Assembly (NCBI GenBank): GCA_958348225.1 | Contig: CATVYG010000010.1 | Span: 1 to 60,509 of the forward strand | Direction: 5' to 3' | Source of the DNA: an uncultured Collinsella sp. | GTDB taxonomy: Bacteria > Actinomycetota > Coriobacteriia > Coriobacteriales > Coriobacteriaceae | DNA length: 60,509 nt | In this document: piece by piece, positions 9,901-17,670 of the stretch | Numbering within the stretch: position 1 is the first letter of the stretch | Layout: each line of letters opens with the position of its first letter | Notes under the pieces: generated by a model | Told to the model about the DNA's origin: nothing | Database searches by the model: none | The model's input: only the letters and a program-made list of their open reading frames with translations | Made by a program: the position numbers and the translations under genes

Positions 9901-10026
9901 ATCGCCGAGCGCCTGCGCGAGCTCGAGGCAGGCAACGTTGCCGCCGTCGACCCGACGTCGGCTCAGGCCGCGCATGCGCGCTGCTCGTATAACCACGAAG
10001 GAACGTTTGTAAGGAGGAACGTGTAG
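6928..10026 (+). CDS. addB: AddB-like PD-(D/E)XK nuclease / inactive helicase subunit
   Basis: Product of 1032 residues, in the size range of AddB/RexB. The C-terminal RecB-type nuclease is visible: ASQIEAYSTCPLCW near residue 715, FVHDVLEHLH, GGRIDRVD near 864 and AVVIDYKHRTG near 873 (the D-x-K catalytic core). The N-terminal part shows no GxxGxGKT Walker A; RAVLLAPTFAELDL is in its place. Only one late cysteine (ARCSYNHEG) is present where AddB has a CxxC-x5-C, so the usual iron-sulfur cluster is incomplete. ATG 6928 follows GGAGGA. It is coupled to the addA-like gene 3 bases downstream. The role, with AddA, is resection of double-strand ends. Confidence 0.82.
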   Translation: MPVRIYTTNAGTDLSDAESALLTDLIARHGRAVLLAPTFAELDLCRHDAAEAGISLGIDYKTPASWLRSLWELLGDGRGFVDNLQRQMLFSDMIDRRDDAALQPLSRSQGTVRMLARMARDVLPGVAGTGDERCRDAAAQPEPKSDAEARVFELLSAYASGLDRRDMVEPCEAADMMAEALANSLPACARAVCVRGTTSFTHGLLELLSAVANNGGEVVALLAREQAAMREELATAFDARGVLFEIAPLGEDAVASDVACGAAAQPAFIEVAGPHARAHVYADAIDKLVKAHKESKADKATATPADPVRVLVVSARAPQLFGELAARLAARHIAAETTEFTAFSQSIAGRQFTALANLIERMKAADEGTASKTEWWPAPELTDWIYSPLSGADAVNARTFDKNMRLSRSKTTAGVKSLLQSVQGQVRGARKATSDDNWFKNVPCVVSDVFQALWRDKPVTALKAMLAVAEALPDRALGGLDGQARRQAETALLRHAIDILMNDARALDVSQAATVPVLDGVRTKVDKRSTAYDYETYEVDRTPRAQVRFASLADASVLRPGSYDAVLFADVDLDSYPLSHEEGPLATLTAELRRDGVSLEPAALLRVRFGRAMQAASGPVALARVTHDRQARECYPAAVWTELWAHAEAAGAAKPMRVGEGDIIADFDPAAGEGLKRERVTCEAPQHLSAEAVPYLVLRRRDGEGEDAPLVPRLTSASQIEAYSTCPLCWFVSYRVKPQSIDAGFGNMEKGNFVHDVLEHLHARLPQEGMERVTPENLPRAQELLHEVFDETLAEHAGKRGTEGPLVPLSAVEERQVAEILPQLEGVLAYESEALAPFAPRYLEFAFNELKVEYAGWPLGGRIDRVDVDAENRAVVIDYKHRTGVEEFKLADPTVRDEESGTAPIDDPRWLPPHTQTLIYAQAMRRALDLDTRAALYFSTKGGKPALRGAASAELLEEERGDGRIPGLKKGFPGEGGSMDFDALLDRVEAGIAERLRELEAGNVAAVDPTSAQAAHARCSYNHEGTFVRRNV

Positions 10027-10029
10027 ACC

Positions 10030-13000
10030 ATGGATCTTTCGACTTTGATGCCGCAACAGCTGCAGATTGTCAAAACGCTCGACCGTCCGCTGTTTGTCTC
10101 GGCGGGCGCCGGTTCGGGCAAGACCTTTACCCTCACGCGTCGCATCGTCTACGCGCTCTCGCCTGAATCCGGTCCGTTCGTTGAACATCTTGACCAGGTG
10201 CTCGCCATTACCTTTACCAAAGATGCCGCGGCCGAGATCCGTGACCGCGTGCGCCGTGCGCTTATCGACGAGGGCATGGACGAGGAAGCACTGACCGTCG
10301 ACGACGCGTGGATCTCGACCATTCACGGCATGTGCTCGCGTATCCTGCGCGCGCATGCGCTGGAGCTGGGCATCGACCCCGAGTTCACGGTGCTCACCGA
10401 TACCGACGAGCTTATGGACCAGGCTGTTGAGCATGTGTTGGCCCGCGCGACGGCGCCCGATGCCGCCCCCGAGCTCGCGGCATCGCTCAAGGCCCTCTAT
10501 GCCTGGTATCCCATGGCGGGCGAGGGCGGTTCCTTTGGCGCTGGCGCGACCATCAAGGGCCTGGTGCGCGACCTGCTGGAGCTGTCGAGCCAGTTGCCGG
10601 GCGGTATGGACGACGTGTGCGTGGCGCGCGGGCAGGCCGATACCTCGGCACTCGCCGATGCCTATCGCGCGGCGCTGGGCGCAAGCAAGGCCGCGACCGA
10701 GAAGGCGCAGATGGCACTCGACGCCATTGACGCGTTCGAGGCGAGTGGCAAAACCATGGAGGATGCGGCGCGACTCATGATGTCGTGCACCATGCCGCGC
10801 GCGAGCAAGGCATTCCCTAAGGAGCAGGTCGAGCTGCTCAAGGCCGAGGCCGCCGATGCGTTTATCAATATCGTGCTTGCCTGCGGTGGCCCGGCGCTCG
10901 ATGCGCTGGTGGGCCTGGCCCGTTCCGTGGAGGCTGAGTATCGCGCGCTGAAGGCTGCCCAGTCCGCCCTCGATAATAACGACCTGCTGCGTATGGCCTA
11001 CGAGGCCCTGCGCGATTACCCTGCCATCCGTGCTGCGTACGAGGGCCGCTTTAAGATGGTCATGATCGATGAGTTTCAGGATACCGACCAGATGCAGGTC
11101 GATCTGATACGCTACCTGACGGGTGCGGGGGAGCGCGCGCTGTGCACCGTGGGCGATGCGCAGCAGTCCATCTATCGCTTCCGTGGCGCCGAGGTCGAGG
11201 TGTTCCGTCGTCAGGAGCGCAAGGTGGGCTCGTCTGCCGCGCCCGAGGCGACTGCCGTGGCCGATGCCCCTGCCGGCGAACTCGTCAAACTCGTGCGCAA
11301 CTTCCGCAGCCATGACGAGGTGCTGCGTTACGTGGCACGCGTCTTCGACGGCGATGACGGCGGCCTGATGCAGAGCTTTTTGGATCTTGAGGCGAGCGAC
11401 GACCGCAAGGACACGCTGGTGGCGGACGCCTCGCGCCGCCAGGCCCTCTTTGTTGCCGGCGGCAGTATGCAGGAGCGCACACAGGCCAAGGCCCGCGCAA
11501 TCGCCGAGCGCTTCCGCGCGCTTGCCGATGCCGGCCAGCCCCAGGGCGGCATGGTACTGCTGCTGGGCCGCATGACCAACGCCGATGTCTACGCCCAGGC
11601 CTTCCGCGATCAGGGGCTCGACTGCGTCATCGCAGGCGGCTCGGTCTTTGCCCAGGCAGCCGAGGTGCAGACGGTGCGTGCCCTGGTCTGCGCGCTCGCC
11701 AATCCGGCCGATACGGCGCAGGGCCTTATGCCGCTGCTCGCCTCGCCGATGTTTGCGCTCGGCGCCCAGGAGTTCCTGGCGCTGGCGACCAAGCTCGATG
11801 GCGAGACGGGGGAGACCTCGCGCCGGAATATCGACATGGGCATCATGAGCGATTCCGATGTGCCGGGCTTGCAGGGCTTGCCGCTTGTGACGCGTGCCCG
11901 CGAGGTGCTGCGCTACGCACTGCGTCGCGTGGGGCGTGATTCGTTCGCCGCCATCGCGCGCGACGCGGTCAATGCCTCCGGCTGGTTCGTGCGTCTGGCG
12001 CAGCGCGGCCCCGAGGGCAAGGCCATTGCCGCCAACGTGCTCAAGGCGCTCGACGCTGTGGCCGAGGCAGAGGCCGAGTTCGGCAACTCGCCGCGTTCCA
12101 TCGCGCTGGCCTTCGACCGCTTCTTGGCGGGCAAGGAGGCCCCGGGTGCCCTCAACGAGGAGGGCGACGGCGCGGTGCGCATCATGACCGTGCATGCGTC
12201 CAAGGGTCTGGAGTATCCGGTCGTAGCGGTTGCCGAGTGTTTTGGCGTGCGCAAGCCGTCCGGTGCGGCTCAGATGGGGCGTGTCGAGGGCGGAGCGCAG
12301 GTCGTGGCACTGCCGGCTCGTTTTGATGGCGTTAAGCTTGCCGATGGGACCTTTGTGAAGGGCGATGACGTCAAAAAGCAGTTTGAGCATGCGTTTAAGG
12401 GCAAGGGCACGTCGCTGTGGCTGCCGCCGGAGCTCATGGAGGACGTCTGTGCGACGGGTTCTCCCGCCGAGGCATTTGCTCGCCTGCGCAACGACGACCT
12501 GCAGCTTTCGCTCGAGGAGCGGGCTCGTCTGCTCTATGTCGCCATGACGCGAGCGCGTGAGCTGGTCATTCTGGCGATGGATGCCGGCGTGAGCCGCGGC
12601 AAGGTGACGGCGCCGACCTTTGATGTCGAGACCGATCTGACCTACGATGTGCTGCGCCGTATTTTGCCGACCGATGCTCTGGATATGCCGCAGCTCGATG
12701 CCGACCGCTTGGTGTTCGACAACTCCCAGCTGGGCGACTACGAGCTCATTTCGCTCGCGGGCTTTACCTTTGGCGAGCAGACGTTTGAGGCCAACGCTTC
12801 GCTGGATGCCGAGGGCAGGCTTGTTCGTGGCGATGCCGATACGGATGCTGCCGACGATTCGGCCAGTACAATCGTCCCCGGTCCTGTCGACCCCAAGCCC
12901 GATTCGTTCGAGCTTGTGTATCCCCAGGCAGTGGGCGTGCGCATGGGCATCTGTCCGTATCCGATGCGTGACTCGTATAGCTACTCGTCAATCGCCGCGG

Positions 13001-13662
13001 CACTCCATGCCGAGACGGAAGACCGTGCCGCCGAGGCTCGTGTTCCCATGGACGAGGCCGGCGATGATGCGGAGTCGGATGGTTCCGAGATGACGGACGC
13101 AGACGTGGCCGCTGTCGAGCCCGCCGGCAATCCCATGGCGCTGGGCTCGGCCTTCCACGCCGCCTGCCAGTGGCTCATCGAGATGGGTGCCGATGCGCTG
13201 CCCGCTGAGCGTGCCGACGCCCTGGCTCGCCTGTGGCACCTGACGCCAGAACAGCGCGAGCGCTTCGATGTCGCTCTGGAGCGCTGGCTCAAGTCGTCGG
13301 TTCGTGCCGAGCTGTTCGCGTGGCCGTGCGTTCGCGCCGAGGTGCCGTTCTTCTCGCTGGGCTGCGAGGACGAGGACATCGCCCGCTACGGTGCATATGC
13401 CGAGGGCGCCATCGACGCTTTGGCGACCGACCCGGCCGATCCGTCACGCGCACTGGTCATCGATTACAAGACGGGTGGCACGCCGGATGAGACGCCGGAC
13501 CAGCTGCTCGAGAAGCACGCCCTGCAGGCGCGCGTCTACGCCGACGTGTTGCACAAGGCGGGCTTTGAGACGGTGACGGTCAAGTTCGTTCGCGTGGAGC
13601 AGGCGAATCCAGCCATCTTCGTCGAACCCGCCGAACCTCAAGTAGTCATCTACAATCTCTAG
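10030..13662 (+). CDS. addA: AddA-like UvrD helicase / RecB nuclease
   Basis: Product of 1210 residues, full AddA length. SF1A helicase motifs in order: Walker A SAGAGSGKTFTLT near residue 25, Walker B MIDEFQDTDQ near 346, motif III GDAQQSIYRFRGAE near 377, motif V MTVHASKGLEYPVV near 720, motif VI LLYVAMTRARE near 836. The C-terminal nuclease has AFHAACQWL, VIDYKTGG and LQARVYADVL. It begins 3 bases after the addB-like stop with AAGGAGG upstream, so the two subunits are probably co-translated. They would process broken ends to load RecA. The region downstream holds a large hairpin. Confidence 0.92.
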   Translation: MDLSTLMPQQLQIVKTLDRPLFVSAGAGSGKTFTLTRRIVYALSPESGPFVEHLDQVLAITFTKDAAAEIRDRVRRALIDEGMDEEALTVDDAWISTIHGMCSRILRAHALELGIDPEFTVLTDTDELMDQAVEHVLARATAPDAAPELAASLKALYAWYPMAGEGGSFGAGATIKGLVRDLLELSSQLPGGMDDVCVARGQADTSALADAYRAALGASKAATEKAQMALDAIDAFEASGKTMEDAARLMMSCTMPRASKAFPKEQVELLKAEAADAFINIVLACGGPALDALVGLARSVEAEYRALKAAQSALDNNDLLRMAYEALRDYPAIRAAYEGRFKMVMIDEFQDTDQMQVDLIRYLTGAGERALCTVGDAQQSIYRFRGAEVEVFRRQERKVGSSAAPEATAVADAPAGELVKLVRNFRSHDEVLRYVARVFDGDDGGLMQSFLDLEASDDRKDTLVADASRRQALFVAGGSMQERTQAKARAIAERFRALADAGQPQGGMVLLLGRMTNADVYAQAFRDQGLDCVIAGGSVFAQAAEVQTVRALVCALANPADTAQGLMPLLASPMFALGAQEFLALATKLDGETGETSRRNIDMGIMSDSDVPGLQGLPLVTRAREVLRYALRRVGRDSFAAIARDAVNASGWFVRLAQRGPEGKAIAANVLKALDAVAEAEAEFGNSPRSIALAFDRFLAGKEAPGALNEEGDGAVRIMTVHASKGLEYPVVAVAECFGVRKPSGAAQMGRVEGGAQVVALPARFDGVKLADGTFVKGDDVKKQFEHAFKGKGTSLWLPPELMEDVCATGSPAEAFARLRNDDLQLSLEERARLLYVAMTRARELVILAMDAGVSRGKVTAPTFDVETDLTYDVLRRILPTDALDMPQLDADRLVFDNSQLGDYELISLAGFTFGEQTFEANASLDAEGRLVRGDADTDAADDSASTIVPGPVDPKPDSFELVYPQAVGVRMGICPYPMRDSYSYSSIAAALHAETEDRAAEARVPMDEAGDDAESDGSEMTDADVAAVEPAGNPMALGSAFHAACQWLIEMGADALPAERADALARLWHLTPEQRERFDVALERWLKSSVRAELFAWPCVRAEVPFFSLGCEDEDIARYGAYAEGAIDALATDPADPSRALVIDYKTGGTPDETPDQLLEKHALQARVYADVLHKAGFETVTVKFVRVEQANPAIFVEPAEPQVVIYNL

Positions 13663-13674
13663 CCCTCAGATAAC

Positions 13675-13737
13675 TTGCGGTGGAATACGGGCTGTTTTGG
13701 CCAAAAAAGCCGCCAAACAGTCCGCATTTCACCGCAA
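13675..13737 (+). repeat. Long imperfect hairpin between addA-like gene and dnaE
   Basis: Arms of 23 bases (13675-13697 and 13715-13737) pair with only three differences, each of which would be a G-U pair in RNA. An inner GGC/GCC closes a CAAAAAA loop. There is no T tract after it, so it is not a standard terminator. It could be a REP-like element, a 3' stabiliser for addAB mRNA, or a leader structure for dnaE. Confidence 0.6.
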
Positions 13738-13838
13738 CTGCAAGAGGAGCCGTGTTGGTTTGGCTAGGTTCGGGTGCTGTCCGTGCCGTGCGGTAAAATC
13801 GTTCAGTCAGAACACGAACCCGCATCGGAGCTCATCAC

Positions 13839-16800
13839 ATGGCATTCGTCCATCTGCACAATCACACTGTTTTCTCCATGCTCGACGGCGCAACCCGTAT
13901 CCAGGATATGGTCAACCGTGCCGTTGAGCTGGGCATGCCCGCCGTGGCCATTACCGACCACGGCTACATGTATGGCGTGCCTGACCTGGCGCTGGCCTGC
14001 GACGCCGTCAACCACAATACGCCCGAGTACAAAACCTGGAGCCACGACAAGGCCTTCTTGGAAAAGGACCGCCGCGACGAGCTGGTGGAGCCCGATCCCG
14101 AGGAAAACCCGCGCGAGCATGCCCAGTATGTGAAGGACATGGCCATGTGGGACGAGAAGGGCAATATCGACGAGCTCAAGCCGCCCCTGGTCATCAAACC
14201 CATCTTTGGCTGCGAGGTCTACTTTACGCCGGACGAGACGCTCGCCCGCGACCATAAGCCCGAGCTCTATCACATGATCCTTCTGGCCAAGGACCAGGAG
14301 GGCTACGTCAACCTGATGCAGACGGTTTCCGAGGCCGCCGTGCAGGGCTTTTACTACAAGCCGCGCGTGACGCTCGACAACCTGCGCCGCCACGCCAAGG
14401 GCATGATCTGCACGAGCGCCTGCATCGCGGGCATCATCCCCAAGTACATCGACCGCGGTGATATGGAGGGCGCCATCAAGTGGGCCGAGACCTTCCGTGA
14501 CATCTTCGAGCCCGGTGACTTCTACATCGAGATCCAGGAACACGGCATCACCACCGACAACGGCCTGACCGACGAGCAGATGGACCGCACGCTCATCGAC
14601 ATCGCCAAGCAGGTGGGCGTCAAGGTCATCGCCACCAACGACTTCCACTACCTGCGTCGCGAGGATGCGCCCGTGCAGGACGTCATCATGTGTATTGGCA
14701 TGAACGCCAAGGTCGATGACCCCAACCGCATGCGCATGACCGGCTCGGAGTTTTACATGAAGACCGAGGAGGAGATGCGGGCGATGTTCCCGTATTGCCC
14801 CGAGGCCTGCGACAACACGCTCGAGATCGCCGACAAGTGCTACGTTGAGCTGGACTGGGACTCTATCATCCTGCCGCGCTTTCCGTTGCTCGATCCCGGT
14901 GAGACGCACGAGAGCCAGTTCCGCCGTGAGTGCGAGAAGGGCCTGCGCCAGCACTATGGCGACGACTGGGCCACACGCGAGATCGGTGGCGTCAACATCA
15001 AAGAGCGCTTTGAGTACGAATACAAGGTCATTTGCGACAAGGGCTTTGCCGCCTACTTTTTGATCGTTGCCGAGTACGTGCAATGGGCTAAGGACAACGG
15101 CATCGGTGTCGGCCCCGGCCGTGGCTCGGCCGCCGGCGCTATCGTCGCCTACGCCATGAACATCACCGCGTTCGACCCGCTCGAGAACGGCCTGATGTTC
15201 GAGAGGTTCCTGTCCCCGCAACGTACCGAGATGCCCGATATCGATATGGACTTCGACGATGAGCGGCGCCTCGAGGTCGTGGAGCACGTTCGTCAGCTTT
15301 ACGGCCCCGAGAAGGTCACCCACGTCATCACCTACTCGACCATTAAGGCCAAGCAGGCCATCAACGACGCCGCGCGCGTGCTGGACTATCCGGTCTACAT
15401 GGGCCAACGCCTGTCCAAGATGGTCTCGAGCGACCCCAAGGTCAAGCTCAAGCAGGTGCTCGAAAAGCAACCCGGCAAAGAGGATCTGTTTAACCCCGAC
15501 TTTTCCGAGGCCTATAAAAAGGATGACGACGCCCGCCGTATCATTGACACGGCGCTCTCGATCGAGGGCCTCACCCGTGGCGAGGGCGTGCACGCGTGCG
15601 CCGTTCTTATCTGCCGCGATCCCGTCAACGAGCACGTACCCACCAAGCTCGATACCAAGGGCGGCGTCGAGATTACCCAGTACGAGGGTCATACCGTTGC
15701 CGACATGGGCCTGCTCAAGATGGACTTCCTGGGCCTGCGCACGCTGACGGTTATCTCCAAGGCCAAGGCAAACATCAAAAAGAACTTCGGCATCGACATC
15801 AAAGAGGAAGAGATTCCCTTTGACGATCCCGAGATCTTTAAGCTCATGGGCTCCGGTCACACCGCCGGCGTCTTCCAGGTCGAGTCCGCCGGCATGACGG
15901 CCACGATCAAGAACATGAAGCCCACCGAGTACAAGCACGTCGTGGCATTGATCGCTCTGTACCGCCCGGGTCCGCTGGGCGCCGGCATGGTTTCGTCCTA
16001 CATCAACCGTATGAACGGCAAGGAGCCGGCGGTCTCCTACGACGACCGCCTGGACGACATCCTGGGCGAAACCTACGGCACCATGGTCTACCAGGAGCAG
16101 GTTATGCTCATCTCCGTCGAGATGTGTGGCTTCTCCAAGGGCGAATCGGACTCGCGTATCCGTAAGCCCGTGGCTAAGAAAAAGATCAAGCTGCTCACGT
16201 CGACGGTGCTCCACTGGGAGGATGGCTCGGACGAGACCACCTACGACCATTGGATGAACGGCGCCATCAAGAACAACTACACGCGCGAGGTCGCCCAGAA
16301 GATTTGGGACGATGTTCTCGAGTTCGCGTCCTACGCCTTTAACAAGTCGCACTCCGCCGGCTACGCCATCCTGGTTATGCAGACGGCGTGGCTCAAGGCG
16401 CATTATCCGCACGAGTACATGGCGGCCGTTCTGACGTCCTATACGGGCAAGACCGACAAGATCGTGCATTACGTCTCGGCGTGCCGTCACGACGGCATCC
16501 CCGTGCTTTCGCCAGATGTCAACGAGTCCGGTACTGAGTTCACGGCTACCAAGGAGGGCGTGCGCTTTGGTCTGGCCGGCATCCGCGGCGTGGGCACCGG
16601 CGTGGCGCAGGCGATTATCGCCGAGCGCGAGGCGGGCGGTCCGTTTAAGACGCTGCACGACTTTGTCGAGCGCGTGGACTCGAGCCAGGCCAACCGCCGT
16701 GTGATCGAATCGCTCATCAAGGCAGGCGCCTTCGACTCCACGGGGTATCCGCGTCGCCAGATGATGCACTTTGTGGATAAGAACAACCCTGAGAACATCA

Positions 16801-17642
16801 TCGATGCCGCGGTGAAGCGCCAGAAGGATCGTGCGAGCGGCCAGACGTCGTTCTTCGACATGTTTGGTGATGTTGAGGGCTCGGGCTTTGAGGTGAGCGT
16901 GCCCGATCCGGATGGCCAGGAGTGGGACCGCCACCTTAAGTTGAGCCAGGAGAAGGAGGTTCTGGGCATCTATGTCTCGGACCACCCGCTGCGCCCGTTT
17001 GAGTATGCGCTGGCCAAGGCACGCGACTTCTCGTTCTCGCAGATCGACACTGGCTACGAAGTTCAGAATCCTACGGGCGGTACCATCAACCAGGAGATTC
17101 CCGAGGGCAAGGCGCTGTGGTGGGCCGGCATGGTCTCGAGCGTGTCCAAGCGCGTGACCAAAAACGGCGACCCCATGGGCATCGTGCAGCTCGAAGACAT
17201 GGAAGGCGAGGCCACGGTCGTGGTGTTCCCCAAGACCTACAAGGAGGCCGAGGGGTATCTGTATGGCGAGGTCGATCCCGAGACCGGCGCGCAGCTGTCC
17301 GACGCGTTTGTGCGCATTAAGGGCAAGCTCGAGCGCTCGGACCGCGGCGACCAGATCATCGCGCAGGAGATTGTGCCGCTGGAGCTTAGCGAGGAGAAAA
17401 ACAAGCCCAAGGTCTTTGAGGTCATGGTGCCCAACAGCCGATTTAGCCAGGGCAATATGGCGCGCCTGGCCACGGTGCTCACCACCAACCCGGGCGGCGA
17501 CCGCGTGGAGATCTTTATTGAGCAAGTCGACGGGCGCGTGCTGCGTGCCGAGGTGCCGGCCAAGGTCAATGCACGCTCGATTCCGCTGCTGGCAGAGGCA
17601 AAGGCCATCGTCGGCAACCAAGGCCGCGTGACGGTTATCTAA
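13839..17642 (+). CDS. dnaE: DNA polymerase III subunit alpha
   Basis: Product of 1267 residues, DnaE type. N-terminal PHP domain: HLHNHTVFSMLDG, then CEVYF, with NDFHYL further on. Polymerase catalytic aspartates sit in PDIDMDFDDERR near residue 467; GPGRGSAAGAIVAY lies near 425. A helix-hairpin-helix region (RGVGTGVAQAIIAE) and an OB-fold near the C terminus complete it. Between LALACDAVNHN and PIFGCEVY there are about 60 extra, charged residues, an insertion in the PHP domain relative to common DnaE proteins. It has its own leader after the 13675 hairpin; the SNF2 helicase gene follows closely. Confidence 0.96.
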   Translation: MAFVHLHNHTVFSMLDGATRIQDMVNRAVELGMPAVAITDHGYMYGVPDLALACDAVNHNTPEYKTWSHDKAFLEKDRRDELVEPDPEENPREHAQYVKDMAMWDEKGNIDELKPPLVIKPIFGCEVYFTPDETLARDHKPELYHMILLAKDQEGYVNLMQTVSEAAVQGFYYKPRVTLDNLRRHAKGMICTSACIAGIIPKYIDRGDMEGAIKWAETFRDIFEPGDFYIEIQEHGITTDNGLTDEQMDRTLIDIAKQVGVKVIATNDFHYLRREDAPVQDVIMCIGMNAKVDDPNRMRMTGSEFYMKTEEEMRAMFPYCPEACDNTLEIADKCYVELDWDSIILPRFPLLDPGETHESQFRRECEKGLRQHYGDDWATREIGGVNIKERFEYEYKVICDKGFAAYFLIVAEYVQWAKDNGIGVGPGRGSAAGAIVAYAMNITAFDPLENGLMFERFLSPQRTEMPDIDMDFDDERRLEVVEHVRQLYGPEKVTHVITYSTIKAKQAINDAARVLDYPVYMGQRLSKMVSSDPKVKLKQVLEKQPGKEDLFNPDFSEAYKKDDDARRIIDTALSIEGLTRGEGVHACAVLICRDPVNEHVPTKLDTKGGVEITQYEGHTVADMGLLKMDFLGLRTLTVISKAKANIKKNFGIDIKEEEIPFDDPEIFKLMGSGHTAGVFQVESAGMTATIKNMKPTEYKHVVALIALYRPGPLGAGMVSSYINRMNGKEPAVSYDDRLDDILGETYGTMVYQEQVMLISVEMCGFSKGESDSRIRKPVAKKKIKLLTSTVLHWEDGSDETTYDHWMNGAIKNNYTREVAQKIWDDVLEFASYAFNKSHSAGYAILVMQTAWLKAHYPHEYMAAVLTSYTGKTDKIVHYVSACRHDGIPVLSPDVNESGTEFTATKEGVRFGLAGIRGVGTGVAQAIIAEREAGGPFKTLHDFVERVDSSQANRRVIESLIKAGAFDSTGYPRRQMMHFVDKNNPENIIDAAVKRQKDRASGQTSFFDMFGDVEGSGFEVSVPDPDGQEWDRHLKLSQEKEVLGIYVSDHPLRPFEYALAKARDFSFSQIDTGYEVQNPTGGTINQEIPEGKALWWAGMVSSVSKRVTKNGDPMGIVQLEDMEGEATVVVFPKTYKEAEGYLYGEVDPETGAQLSDAFVRIKGKLERSDRGDQIIAQEIVPLELSEEKNKPKVFEVMVPNSRFSQGNMARLATVLTTNPGGDRVEIFIEQVDGRVLRAEVPAKVNARSIPLLAEAKAIVGNQGRVTVI

Positions 17643-17670
17643 GCTACCCCGGGTGAGATTGGAGGAAGTG

